A stretch of 64,000 nt of DNA, taken from positions 620,001 to 684,000 of the forward strand of contig JARFXP010000001.1 of NCBI GenBank assembly GCA_029194675.1, in the 5' to 3' direction. Below, piece by piece: positions 33,755-42,537 of the stretch (position 1 is its first letter; each line of letters starts with the position of its first letter). This stretch comes from Nitrospira sp. (lineage in GTDB: Bacteria; Nitrospirota; Nitrospiria; Nitrospirales; Nitrospiraceae). The notes below the pieces were generated by a model. That model saw only the letters and a list, made by a program, of their open reading frames with translations. It made no database searches and was not told the DNA's origin. The translations under genes were made by a program, and so were the position numbers.

Positions 33755-33876
33755 GTCACACCTCCAAGTATGACGATACGTCATACCTCCGGCATGGTCA
33801 AACCCCTGACTCTCTCGTGGCCATCCGCCACGCGACCGAACGGGGCCGAGCGCGAATGTCTTGTTGGCATGCCTGG

Positions 33877-34047
33877 TTAGCCATGTCCGGCAAAACCGAT
33901 AACAGCAGACCTGATGGCCAATGCCAGACAAAGCGGTGAGTACAGGGCGGTGTCCAAACGGGCAAAGCAGGTATCGCGGATACGGTTCCAGAACCCCACC
34001 AATCGGAAGTCTCCAATCGCACGCAGCAGTAACACCAACGCCAACGG
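33877..34047 (-). pseudogene. C-terminal fragment of a DUF3995-like membrane protein
   Basis: The frame gives [20 protein letters not shown] and [18 protein letters not shown], closely like the conserved end of DUF3995 proteins as I remember them. The N-terminal membrane helices are missing and the upstream sequence is unrelated. The TAA stop is embedded in GGCTAAC, an R''-like word, suggesting a decayed cassette. Confidence 0.5.
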
Positions 34048-34445
34048 GTTAGCCAAGCGCGGACTGAATGAGGTAGTGGCATCGAGAATCGCCTTCATGT
34101 GTGGAGCCACGAAGAGAAGAAGGGTGGTTTGCGAACATGGCCCTTGCCAGAGCATTGAGCGGCTAGATCAAACAGGCTTGCTTGCAGCTATGCACGATTC
34201 AAGATCCGACCCCGACTTCATCTTCGCATGTTTCCGCTCTGTGGCCGCAGAGCGTTCCCCTCTCCCAGGCTTTCCTGGCACACCAAGATCCGACCCTAAT
34301 CTCATCTTTCTTACGCGGTCAGCATACCACCCACTCCCGTGAATGGATTCACCGCTGTCCAGCGGACGGCGGACACCTGCTGCTCCACGATGAAGGACAA
34401 ATCACACAACTAGGGGTCAGAGGGCCCCACATTGTGATCCGTTCG
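34048..34445. other. gap with two copies of a GGGGTC-GATCTTG repeat
   Basis: No gene is evident. On the minus strand 34190-34213 reads GGGGTCGGATCTTGAATCGTGCAT and 34284-34297 carries a shorter copy; the same word recurs at 35413, 37612 and 62631. Near 34310, TTTCTTACGCGG..CAGCATA resembles 31686-31705. Confidence 0.5.
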
Positions 34446-34622
34446 TTATGCGGCGCTTTGGTCTTTCTGATCGGTCGACTTCGCTGGGTCAATCAGTCGA
34501 TCGCGGTATTGCTCCTGCAGCTTGGCGTAATAAGCCACCAAGCGCACCGGATCGTGGTCAAATCGAGCCGAGATGCGATGACGCACCTCGCGGATTTCGT
34601 CGATTGGTTGATCGCTCTTCAT
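34446..34622 (-). CDS. 58-aa putative antitoxin downstream of the PIN toxin
   Basis: Read directly from the sequence: MKSDQPIDEIREVRHRISAR, then a helical FDHDPVRLVAYYAKLQEQYR and a charged tail ending DQSAA. The ATG overlaps the PIN stop (ATGA). The protein is small, charged and helical, as expected of an antitoxin, but it follows its toxin rather than preceding it. Confidence 0.7.
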   Translation of the reverse strand: MKSDQPIDEIREVRHRISARFDHDPVRLVAYYAKLQEQYRDRLIDPAKSTDQKDQSAA

Positions 34623-35098
34623 GGCTTACCTCCGAGCAGTTCCAATGGCGTTACGATCGATGGCACAAAAAGGCCTAGCATGGTGTTGATGCGACGAATG
34701 TGGCCAAACTTGTTGGCGTTAGCCAGATGCTCACAATTCCACGTGACGAGAAAATCGCATTTGTGAAATGAGGCCAGAGCCAGATGCAATGCGTCGCCTG
34801 CCGGATCAGCCGGCATCACCATGTGCTGAATGTATGTCTGCACGATCACGGCAATCGACGGCTCGACCGTCAAGACCGGCAGCCCGGCCACAAGCGCCAA
34901 CCAACCCGCAGAGCGATCGGGAGGGCCGCCAGCCAGCTCATCCAGCACGGCGGGACTCGTCGTAAGTTCGTAGTGATGTCCTGCCTCTGCCCACCACTGC
35001 CGTGTCCATTCGCGTCGTGCGACGATCTCGGGAGCAGTACGAGTCTCGTGGTAAAAGCTGGGAATTGTCGTCTCGACGTACACGCGCGGCTTGCTCAT
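34619..35098 (-). CDS. PIN-domain toxin-like protein (159 aa)
   Basis: N-terminal VYVETTIPSFYHETR has the conserved Glu of this PIN subfamily. The central WWAEAGHHYELTTSPAVLDEL follows, then the later acidic positions in PADPAGDALHLALASFHKCDFLVTWNCEHLANANK. Probable ribonuclease of a VapC-like TA pair with the 58-aa downstream gene. It starts 50 bp from a dead transposase fragment. Confidence 0.85.
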   Translation of the reverse strand: MSKPRVYVETTIPSFYHETRTAPEIVARREWTRQWWAEAGHHYELTTSPAVLDELAGGPPDRSAGWLALVAGLPVLTVEPSIAVIVQTYIQHMVMPADPAGDALHLALASFHKCDFLVTWNCEHLANANKFGHIRRINTMLGLFVPSIVTPLELLGGKP

Positions 35099-35149
35099 GG
35101 ATGCAGCATACCGCGCTCAGGCTGATGTCTTCAACGGCGCCGACCTGCT

Positions 35150-35379
35150 GACTCCGCGTTGGACAGATTGGCGTCAGGTGTCTCGACCACCAGGTGAAAG
35201 TGATTGTCCATCATGCAATAGGCGTGCAGCAGGAGCTGAAACAGGGCGACGACACGATCGCGGACCCCAAGTCATCGCTGCCGGTCCTCATCGTCCCAAA
35301 AGATGTTCTGGCGGGCGTTGCCCCACGCAGTGACGTGGTAGAGTGCGCCACGAAATGCGATGCGCAGTGGGTGGGCCAT
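35150..35379 (-). pseudogene. remnant of a REP-associated tyrosine transposase (RAYT/IS200-like)
   Basis: The minus frame reads MAHPLRIAFRGALYHVTAWG, NARQNIFWDDEDRQR, a stop, then LLLHAYCMMDNHFHLVVETP. This is the N-terminal half of a RAYT with the HUH motif (HFH). The catalytic Tyr region is gone and a nonsense codon interrupts it. A GGGGTCAGATCTTG word lies just beside it at 35413-35426. Confidence 0.8.
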
Positions 35380-35412
35380 CGGGCATAGACTAGCTCATCC
35401 GTATACACATCA

Positions 35413-35426
35413 CAAGATCTGACCCC
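35413..35426 (-). repeat. GGGGTCAGATCTTG repeat copy
   Basis: Minus-strand copy of the short repeat found at 34190, 34284, 37612 and 62631; a related GGGGTCAGGAATC word follows at 35472-35485. The position beside the RAYT remnant suggests REP-type sequences mobilised by such enzymes. Confidence 0.5.
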
Positions 35427-35554
35427 ATTCTCTCTCCTCAACTTTCCCCCCCTGTGTTAGGATAGAAAAGATTCCTGACCCCTTTTCTGCTCTTCGGCGC
35501 TGCCTTGTTGTTTCTCGCGCCCATCCTCTCCAGGAAGCGAACTTGCCGACTGTT

Positions 35555-36946
35555 CTATTTGACCCGTGTCGGCCTCGGCGCCTTCCACACGCCGTCTTGC
35601 GCTTCAACGCTCGGCAGGTAGAGGCGCATGACCATGTAAAATGGGCCTTTCGGCGCGGGCAGCCAGTTCGCTTCCTTGTCCTTGCCCGGCGATTCGTGCT
35701 GGATGTAGAAGGTGTAGCCGCCGTCGGCGTTCTTCACCCAGTTGGGCAGCATCGGCGTGTTGAGCAGGTACCGGTTGATCGAATTGGCTACGAGCAGGCG
35801 CTGGGGCAGGTTGTACATCGTGATTGACCAGAACGCTTTCGCCGGTGGAAGTTGGTCCCCAGCGAAGGTGATCGTGTATTTGTTGGCGCCGTCCATCGGT
35901 TTGCCATCCGCATCGACGGAGATGAACGGGTAGATCACTTCCTCTTTCGGCTGTGCATTGCCGGCGAGGTAAATGCACGTGGCGCGGTAGAGGTAGTTGT
36001 TCTTGAGATACTCGCGCGTGCCGTAGCAGTCGCCGGGGGTAATCTCGCCGGTGTTGAGTTTCTGAACGGTGGCATTGATGTCAACCCAGGCGTCGGCCAC
36101 TCCCTGTTCGATTGCCGTCTTGAGCTCGGGTGAGAGCTTCGCGGGATCGAAGGTGAGTCCCTCGCCGATCCAGACCTTCGCGACGCGCTTCCTGAATTCG
36201 ACCTCGCTGGGGACGGTTGGAGCGAACTGCAGGAGGTTGTTCAGGACGCTGAAGAACTGCAGCGAGGTCTTTTGTTCAGCCACTGTCAGTGGCTTCACGA
36301 AGGTGAGCGGAGTGCGCTTGGGGGTAGGCTGGCCGAGGAACGACGAGAGCGTCTGCACCTTGTACCCGGACTGCACCTTCCTGACGTTGTCGATGTCGCC
36401 CGGGTTAAAGAGCTGCGTGCGGAACGCGGCGGTCGCGAGCGGGGTCTCCATACGGAAGACTTTCTTGATGCCCTTCGGCGTCTCGCCCTTCCACGATGGC
36501 CCGGCGACCAGGAAGCTCGCGGCGTCGTTGCCGGTCATGCGCGTGCCGAACATTTCGACGTACCCCCAGAGGTCGAAGAGGCTGCACCCGTAGTAGCGCT
36601 GCTTCTCGACCTGGGGCACGGTGATCACGATCGGCTCATCGCGCACATCGATGCCGATGAACGAGTAGAGCGTGTCGGCGTTGATGGTCTGGATCGTCGT
36701 ATCGGCAGGCGTGTAGAGGCGCGCGTTGTTGGCGATGGTGTTCCAGCCGCCCTTGAACTCGGGATTGGTCTTGTCAATGAAGTACGAGTACTGGACGCGG
36801 TAGTCGTCCACCAGCGCATACCCCCAGATGTACGCCTCCTTGGCGATGGCGCGAGCTTCCTTGGGCGTAGCGTCCTGTGCGTGGGTGGGCGAACCGAACG
36901 CCACCCCGAGTAGGGCAACGAGAACGATGAGGATGAGAGTCTTCAC
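35555..36946 (-). CDS. exported DUF1254/DUF1214 protein (463 aa)
   Basis: The GTG start at 36946 has AGGAGA 7 nt upstream, and a signal peptide (KTLILIVLVALLGVAFGSPTHA) follows. The N-terminal DUF1254 part has EAYIWGYALVDDYRVQYSYF and INADTLYSFIGIDVRDEPIVITVP. The C-terminal DUF1214 part has ANKYTITFAGDQLPPAKAFWSITMY and GYTFYIQHESPGKDKEANWLPAP. The length and domain order are normal. Family members are periplasmic with unknown activity. It is isolated among repeats and TA genes. Confidence 0.9.
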   Translation of the reverse strand: MKTLILIVLVALLGVAFGSPTHAQDATPKEARAIAKEAYIWGYALVDDYRVQYSYFIDKTNPEFKGGWNTIANNARLYTPADTTIQTINADTLYSFIGIDVRDEPIVITVPQVEKQRYYGCSLFDLWGYVEMFGTRMTGNDAASFLVAGPSWKGETPKGIKKVFRMETPLATAAFRTQLFNPGDIDNVRKVQSGYKVQTLSSFLGQPTPKRTPLTFVKPLTVAEQKTSLQFFSVLNNLLQFAPTVPSEVEFRKRVAKVWIGEGLTFDPAKLSPELKTAIEQGVADAWVDINATVQKLNTGEITPGDCYGTREYLKNNYLYRATCIYLAGNAQPKEEVIYPFISVDADGKPMDGANKYTITFAGDQLPPAKAFWSITMYNLPQRLLVANSINRYLLNTPMLPNWVKNADGGYTFYIQHESPGKDKEANWLPAPKGPFYMVMRLYLPSVEAQDGVWKAPRPTRVK

Positions 36947-37354
36947 AGTTTGTCTCCTAGTAGTTATTTTCGATCGTGCCGCTCGACGCCGCCGAACTAT
37001 TGAGTATGCTGACCGGCATAGTTCCGTTACAGTTGCGAAGGGCTCAGCCATTGCACCAGCGCATCGGCTGGGCTCCGGACACCTCGTGGCCCACGATGAA
37101 GAGCAGGGGCATAGACCATTGATGAGTTCTGGTTGCCTCAAGCTTTGAACGGACACGCATAACCAACTGCGGCACATTCTCAGCCAATCTACAGACCCCG
37201 TCAAGTCGCACTTGCCAGGACCCATCAGAAGTGATTCCATTTTTTGGGCAGGGTTGAACACGCAGGAACCGGAGAGGTATTCACTCAGCTGTGGGCGAAG
37301 CAGCGCTGCCCGACCTAAGCTGGCTGCTGAGAACCGAAGGCTGACCGCTATAAA
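36947..37354. other. 408-bp gap with repeat copy A
   Basis: No gene seen. 37150-37265 resembles 37717-37845 (shared words ctacag(a/g)ccccgtcaagt and gattccatttttt-gggcagg). These two repeat copies flank the partial ribE copy. Confidence 0.5.
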
Positions 37355-37597
37355 TCAGATCAGTCCGCGCTTCTGCAGGTAGTCTTTATCGATGCTGATG
37401 GTAGGTTTGGGAAGCTGCCCACGCTCTTGGAGCAGGCGCTCGACGTACTTGCCGATGAGGTCCGATTCAAGGTTGACGGGATCACTCTCCCGCTTCAGGC
37501 CGAGCGTCGTCATCTTCGCCGTGTGCGGAATGATGGCGACGGAAAACCTATTGTTGCTCACATCATTGACCGTCAAGCTGATGCCATCGACGGTAAT
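37355..37597 (-). pseudogene. partial copy of the ribE 3' end
   Basis: Encodes the C-terminal ~80 residues of riboflavin synthase ending DYLQKRGLI; about 67 of 73 aligned residues equal the intact ribE at 38536. Homology stops at 37597, 14 bp from a GGGGTCAGATCTTG repeat. It lacks the N-terminal lumazine-binding domain, so it cannot be a working enzyme. Most differences are conservative, which suggests origin from a functional homologue. Confidence 0.85.
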
Positions 37598-37899
37598 TGG
37601 AAAGACAAATAGGGGTCAGATCTTGTATCGTGCATTGTTACTATCATGTGGACTCACGATGCGACTGATCGTCAAATAGTGCAACCCCCACCGCTTGGCC
37701 GATGTCGGAAAGGCTGTAGTCGTGGTCCACGTGCGCACGACGAACGCGGCAGATTCTCTGCCGATCTACAGGCCCCGTCAAGTCCAACCTAGCCGGGAGT
37801 CCTGAGAATTGATTCCATTTCTTTTGGCAGGATAACCCGGTCAGACCTGGCAGGAGGCCCATGCGCAGCTATTGCCCTGGTCATGCCTTTATTCTTCCG
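37598..37899. other. gap with GGGGTC repeat and repeat copy B
   Basis: 37612-37635 carries GGGGTCAGATCTTGTATCGTGCAT. 37717-37845 is repeat copy B, similar to 37150-37265. No gene seen. Confidence 0.5.
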
Positions 37900-38232
37900 C
37901 TAGTCGAGGATCAGAAACGCACTCTCGGGATCGGAAGAGAAGGCCCCCACGTCGCCAGCGCGGCGGCGGAGCAATGCTTCGATCATGGCGGTTGAAGCAT
38001 TGCCGACTCGAACCCAAATCACTTTAGGCGGGTGGCCGAAGAGAAAACTGCGTTGATGGAAATCACCATCCTTCGTCACGATAGCAAAGCCCTGCTGTGC
38101 GGCATATTGCCAGACAACTGCATCAGCCGCCTCCTGCAACCCAACTTCGCGGACGTGCCGGGAGTCAGGATATTCATTTTGCAGGGCTTGAACGAGACGA
38201 TGGGAGAGATTCTGATCGAAGAGAAGCTTCAC
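37900..38232 (-). CDS. DUF5615 PIN-like toxin
   Basis: 110 aa: MKLLFDQNLSHRLVQALQNE contains the conserved DxNLS of the Mut7-C/DUF5615 PIN-like fold. Then ADAVVWQYAAQQGFAIVTKDGDF gives the second acidic site and PPKVIWVRVGNAST. A putative ribonuclease of a VapC-related TA system. It overlaps the DUF433 gene by 4 nt. The pair lies between the intact ribE and its partial copy. Confidence 0.87.
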   Translation of the reverse strand: MKLLFDQNLSHRLVQALQNEYPDSRHVREVGLQEAADAVVWQYAAQQGFAIVTKDGDFHQRSFLFGHPPKVIWVRVGNASTAMIEALLRRRAGDVGAFSSDPESAFLILD

Positions 38233-38456
38233 GACGGGGGGATTGACACAAGTTTCCGCTCCCGATCAGCCGCAAAAGCAAGACAGGCGCGGATGTCTTC
38301 ACGTGTGAGGTCGGGGAAGTCTTTGAGAATTTCTTCTTCGCTCATTCCGGAAGCAAGGTACTCCAACACATCGTACACGGTCATGCGGAGGCCACGGATG
38401 CAGGGCTTACCGCCACGCTTCTCAGGATCAATGGTTATGCGAGTTTTCCAATCCAT
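38229..38456 (-). CDS. DUF433 antitoxin
   Basis: 75 aa: ITIDPEKRGGKPCIRGLRMTVYDVLEYLASGMSEEEI is the DUF433 winged-helix-like signature. Then DFPDLTREDIRACLAFAADRE. Start at the ATG (MDWKTRIT) at 38456. It is the usual partner of DUF5615 proteins, which it precedes. Confidence 0.88.
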   Translation of the reverse strand: MDWKTRITIDPEKRGGKPCIRGLRMTVYDVLEYLASGMSEEEILKDFPDLTREDIRACLAFAADRERKLVSIPPS

Positions 38457-38535
38457 AAGATGAAGGGTAGCCTGGGAAACCGCAAAGATCAAGGCCGCAA
38501 TCAGAAGCCTGCGCCTGTCCTCCCTCAATACTTCT

Positions 38536-39189
38536 TCAGATCAGCCCGCGTTTCTGCAAGTAGTCTGTATCGATGCTGATGGTGGGTTTAGGAAGGTGGC
38601 TCCGCTCTTGGAGCAATCGCTCCACGTACTTGCCGATGAGGTCCGATTCAAGGTTGACGGGATCCTTCTCCCGCTTCAGACCGAGTGTCGTCACCTTCGC
38701 CGTGTGCGGAATGATGGAGACGGAAAACCTATTGTTGCTCACATCATTGACCGTCAAGCTGATGCCATCGACGGTGATCGAGCCTTTCACAACGCAGTAG
38801 CGCAAAATCTCCGGTGGCGCTTCGATGGCGAGAATGGTCGCATTGGCGTCTTGATGCCGGCTACGAATGACACCGACCCCATCCACATGACCAGCCACCA
38901 GATGCCCGCCGATGCGTTCGTTGAGCTTCATGGCCCTTTCTAGATTTACCGGTAGTCCCACGGCAAAGTTGCCGAGTGTCGTCACCGAGAGTGTTTCCGG
39001 CGAGACGTCTACGGAAAAGTCGCGCTCGCTTCTCGATACGACCGTGAGACAGATTCCATCCACACTCACGCTGTCACCGATCTTCAGGTCGCCCATCACC
39101 GTCGAGGCCAGAATCGTGAGCCTGGTTCCCGCAAGCGTTTTTCTCAGGACGGTAATCGCGCCCATTTCTTCGATGATACCGGTAAACAT
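38536..39189 (-). CDS. ribE: riboflavin synthase (alpha subunit)
   Basis: Dismutates two lumazines to riboflavin. 217 aa with two repeated lumazine-binding barrels: MFTGIIEEMGAI at the N-terminus, SVDGICLTV near 45 and SITVDGISLTVN near 135, ending KRGLI. It lies 80 bp downstream of an MFS gene in the chain that also contains ribD, completing two riboflavin steps. A second copy of its 3' end lies 0.9 kb downstream beyond a TA pair. Confidence 0.95.
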   Translation of the reverse strand: MFTGIIEEMGAITVLRKTLAGTRLTILASTVMGDLKIGDSVSVDGICLTVVSRSERDFSVDVSPETLSVTTLGNFAVGLPVNLERAMKLNERIGGHLVAGHVDGVGVIRSRHQDANATILAIEAPPEILRYCVVKGSITVDGISLTVNDVSNNRFSVSIIPHTAKVTTLGLKREKDPVNLESDLIGKYVERLLQERSHLPKPTISIDTDYLQKRGLI

Positions 39190-39269
39190 GTTTTACTTCT
39201 CGAATTTCAAATCTCAAATAGTGAAAGATGATGATTCAATGTCGCCCCGCCTAGTATAGCGGCTTTTTG

Positions 39270-40439
39270 TTATTTCTTCCTCATGGCCAGCCAGAAGATG
39301 GCGGCTGCTATGAGCTGCATACCGGCAATGACCATGAAGGCGCCTTCATAACTCATGCGCGCGATCAGCAGGCCGGCCAGTAATGGCCCACTCGCATGTC
39401 CGATATCCATGATCGTGCCCTGCATTCCCATACCCGCTCCCAACGTCTTGAACTCCGAACTGTCCGCGACAAGAGCTGAGGAGGATGAAGAAACAACCGC
39501 CTCACCGAAGCCGAATCCGGCCGACAGCATCAGCATGATCGGGAACATCGACACCTGCGGGATACAGACAAAGGTTCCGGCGCATATCACTAGACCAAGG
39601 ACAATCAGCGGTTGACGACCGACTCGGTCGGATATTCGCCCCATAATCGGCTTGGAAAAGAACGACGTAAAGGCCTGGACCGTAAACAAGAGACCGACTT
39701 CGCCGGGATTCAAACCTACTGCAACTCCATACAGCGGGAGAAACGCCATCAAGGCTCCGTTGGCGATCATCTTGGCCGCGTCGGTCATGCTGGTGATCAG
39801 CACCTTGCTGTTTTTGGCGACGGCGGCAAACCCTCTCCACATTTCGGACAGCACAACGGCCGCCCCCTGCTCCTTCCTCTGCGGCACCGAGACGTCGAGA
39901 TGAAGGCTATAGAACAACAGCATGGCGATGCAGCCAAAGACGCCGGCCGTGACAAACGCCGTGGGAAACCCTGCCGCATGGACGAGGTATCCTCCGAGAA
40001 AGGGGCCCAAGAGAGAACCGGACTGCGTGCAGGCCGTATAGGTCCCGAGCGCCGCACCACGCCGTTCCCGATAGAGCTCCGCCACCGTCGCTAGAGCGCT
40101 CGGAGCGAAGATGGCCGTGGCGAAACCGTGCAGAAACCGTAATGCCGTCAGCGCATCCAAGTTCGTAATGAAGGGATAGAGAAACGGCGGCAGCCCGAAC
40201 GCCACCACGCCGATCCGCAGCAAAAACCGTCTTCCATAAATATCGGAGAGGGCACCGGAAGGCAGTTTCAGCAAGACGCCCGTTAAGGTCGAAACGGACA
40301 CGATCAGACCGATCCGTTCCGGACCCGCGCCGAGCGATTCGGCAAACAAGGAGAGCGCGGGCATCCGCACCATGTTGTAGCTGATGAAGCAAAAGATGCC
40401 GACCGTGCAGATCAGCACGAAACTGCGCGATGTCGTCAT
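39270..40439 (-). CDS. MFS transporter
   Basis: 389 aa with about 12 transmembrane segments. Motif A-like LKLPSGALSDIYGRRFLLR occurs in the first half and SKPIMGRISDRVGRQPLIV in the second half. Drug:H+ antiporter-like single-polypeptide exporter or importer; the substrate is unknown. Its ATG overlaps the stop of the upstream gene. Placement between ribD and ribE allows but does not prove a link with flavins. Confidence 0.9.
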   Translation of the reverse strand: MTTSRSFVLICTVGIFCFISYNMVRMPALSLFAESLGAGPERIGLIVSVSTLTGVLLKLPSGALSDIYGRRFLLRIGVVAFGLPPFLYPFITNLDALTALRFLHGFATAIFAPSALATVAELYRERRGAALGTYTACTQSGSLLGPFLGGYLVHAAGFPTAFVTAGVFGCIAMLLFYSLHLDVSVPQRKEQGAAVVLSEMWRGFAAVAKNSKVLITSMTDAAKMIANGALMAFLPLYGVAVGLNPGEVGLLFTVQAFTSFFSKPIMGRISDRVGRQPLIVLGLVICAGTFVCIPQVSMFPIMLMLSAGFGFGEAVVSSSSSALVADSSEFKTLGAGMGMQGTIMDIGHASGPLLAGLLIARMSYEGAFMVIAGMQLIAAAIFWLAMRKK

Positions 40440-41251
40440 GGGATCGATCTACCGTCCGAACTACCTTCGCCGGTGCTCTGTGGACCCATCAGCGTCTGTT
40501 TCAGAAACGCCACGTGATGTTCCGGTAAAGACGGCGGACTCGCCAGTGCGGACATCACCCGTTGAGGATCCACCCTCATCACCACCCCCAATCGATCGAC
40601 AGTCTCCACTCCTTTTTGCAACCTGCTTGTAACCATTCTGGAAACTAGCGGATGCAGGAGCGAAACCAACCCTGAAAGAAAACGATTATCCAACTTGGTG
40701 TACGCCACCAACGTGCTGTCCATCGCTTCATTGTTGTTCCCGTCTCGTAGAGCACCTGTCCTGAGAAAGACGACTGCTTTTCCCGTCACGTGAGGAAGCA
40801 ACCGACCTTCATGAGTTCCCTCAAGAAAGTAGATGCGGCTCGTGGGATCCTCGTACACCAACTCAACAATGCCCTTCGTCCCCTCGCCGTCATCACCCCA
40901 GAATCGGCCGGGGCCTCGCGCTTCCGACCGGTAAAGACCGAGATGCAGGCGCCGGATCACATCCGCTGTAAAGGGAGGATGATCCAACAGGTGCCGATAC
41001 AGCGGTTCGGATAGAGCGGTTCGGATCGGCCCGAGCTTGCTTTCGGTCGTATGATTCTGAATGATGGCTTGCAGTCTACAGGTCAAGACGGGATCCACTC
41101 GTTCGACGGGAAATATGAGCCCGGCATGGTCGGGGGACAATGTGCAGGCTTCCGACCGGCCATACCCGGCAGACACAAGAATCCCCATACCGATCCAAGG
41201 AAGAAGCATGCCTGTCACAGGACCTGGCTGGAACCGCCATGCGGAAATCAT
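40436..41251 (-). CDS. exported hypothetical protein (271 aa)
   Basis: A hydrophobic N-terminal segment (MLLPWIGMGILVSAGYG) suggests export. The rest is mixed with FTADVIRRLHLGLYRSEARG, GIVELVYEDPTSRIYFLEGTHEG and FLSGLVSLLHPLVSRMVTSRLQKG. No family recognised. It overlaps the esterase gene upstream and the MFS gene downstream by 4 nt each, so it is an embedded operon member. Confidence 0.75.
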   Translation of the reverse strand: MISAWRFQPGPVTGMLLPWIGMGILVSAGYGRSEACTLSPDHAGLIFPVERVDPVLTCRLQAIIQNHTTESKLGPIRTALSEPLYRHLLDHPPFTADVIRRLHLGLYRSEARGPGRFWGDDGEGTKGIVELVYEDPTSRIYFLEGTHEGRLLPHVTGKAVVFLRTGALRDGNNNEAMDSTLVAYTKLDNRFLSGLVSLLHPLVSRMVTSRLQKGVETVDRLGVVMRVDPQRVMSALASPPSLPEHHVAFLKQTLMGPQSTGEGSSDGRSIP

Positions 41252-42537
41252 GAAGCCGGCTTCGCTATGGTAATCGTGAGATGAACGGAGAAGAGTCGCT
41301 CAGGATCTTGTCGTAGCCTGGCTTGGCGCAACAGGGTTTCCACTGATGGAGTCACGGTTCCTTCAAACGAGAGACGGCCGTTCGTCACCACCGTGAGCGG
41401 TTTGGAGAAATCGATCAACTGCTCGTTCAGGAATAGGCTATAGCGCTGAACGTGCTCAGCCTTCACCTCGATACGATTACTTCCGGCTATCGACGCGTCA
41501 AGCCTGGCATATTCCCGGCGTTTGATTCGCTCGTCCCGTTTGTCGACCAAATCCTCTGAAAACGCCGCAATCGGATCGGTCGCATCGAGGCGGACCCAGT
41601 TGAACGCTTGAAAGTGGCTGCCATCACGCACGACGGTCAGGCTGGTCGGCAAGGGATCACGGCGTTGACGGTTGAACCAGGCGACAAGGTCCGGCAACTC
41701 CTCTCTGGGGAAATAATGTCCGCCCGCCATGGGATGTTCACGTTGATGCTCGCGATACACATAGGGATAGCCGAGCCTGTCCAGCTCTCGGGCGATCGAG
41801 CGGCTCAGGTCAACCGGCATCACCTGATCTTTGGCCCCATGAATGATATAGACCGGCGTGTTTCGAAGATTCGCCAAAAACGGCATCACCACATCATCCA
41901 ATCCACTCGCCATGGGTGCGAGGCCGGCAAACAACGGCGCATGATGCATCCCGATCAGCCACGCACCGATCCCGCCGTTCGACATGCCGGTGAGGAAAAC
42001 CCGATCAGGGTCGATGTGATACCGGTGCCCGGCTTGCCGGATCGTCTCCAGCACCAACTCTTCAGCACGCCTTGTAAACCAGGCACCGGAGGGATAGGTG
42101 GGACAGGCCAACAGATAGTCCTCGCCCAACCTTGTTCGCCAACGTTCCAAATATTCTTCACCCGTAAAACCGAATCCATGCAGACACACAACTAAGGCAT
42201 AGGCCCTCGAAGCTTGGTACGTCGGTGGGATAAACAGGGATAGCTGGTACGCCTGTCCACGGATTACAGTCTGTTCATCGGGAAGACTCCCGACTGGTTG
42301 GTTCTGATAGGTTCGTTCAGTCCTTATGATATGGGAGACTGTTTCGACGGACGCGCGTTGGTCGAGGAGAATGCGCTGCAACAACCGATCGACGTCGTCA
42401 CTGTCATGGGCCGCTATATATCGGACCACGAGCGAAGACAGACTCTCGACGACCGATACCGGCTCCTCTGCAAAGCTGGAGTTTATTCCGCCGCCAAGAA
42501 CCACTGCCAAGCTGATGAATCTTATCCAGACAGTCAC
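41248..42537 (-). CDS. exported alpha/beta-hydrolase (esterase/PHB-depolymerase-like)
   Basis: 429 aa. The signal peptide (SLAVVLGGGINSSFA) is followed by a helical region. The hydrolase fold includes YALVVCLHGFGFTGEEYL (oxyanion), the nucleophile elbow TGMSNGGIGAW, VYIIHGAKDQVMPVD (acid) and HPMAGGHYFP (His). The C-terminal ~130 residues are beta-rich and may be an accessory domain. It overlaps ribD by 4 nt. Likely a periplasmic esterase; substrate unknown. Confidence 0.85.
   Translation of the reverse strand: MTVWIRFISLAVVLGGGINSSFAEEPVSVVESLSSLVVRYIAAHDSDDVDRLLQRILLDQRASVETVSHIIRTERTYQNQPVGSLPDEQTVIRGQAYQLSLFIPPTYQASRAYALVVCLHGFGFTGEEYLERWRTRLGEDYLLACPTYPSGAWFTRRAEELVLETIRQAGHRYHIDPDRVFLTGMSNGGIGAWLIGMHHAPLFAGLAPMASGLDDVVMPFLANLRNTPVYIIHGAKDQVMPVDLSRSIARELDRLGYPYVYREHQREHPMAGGHYFPREELPDLVAWFNRQRRDPLPTSLTVVRDGSHFQAFNWVRLDATDPIAAFSEDLVDKRDERIKRREYARLDASIAGSNRIEVKAEHVQRYSLFLNEQLIDFSKPLTVVTNGRLSFEGTVTPSVETLLRQARLRQDPERLFSVHLTITIAKPAS

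Noticed and set aside
39240-39270. CCGC...GCGG hairpin followed by TTTTT
   Set aside because: Looks like an intrinsic terminator on the plus strand, but no plus-strand gene reads into it; the leftward MFS-ribE reading lacks the T run.
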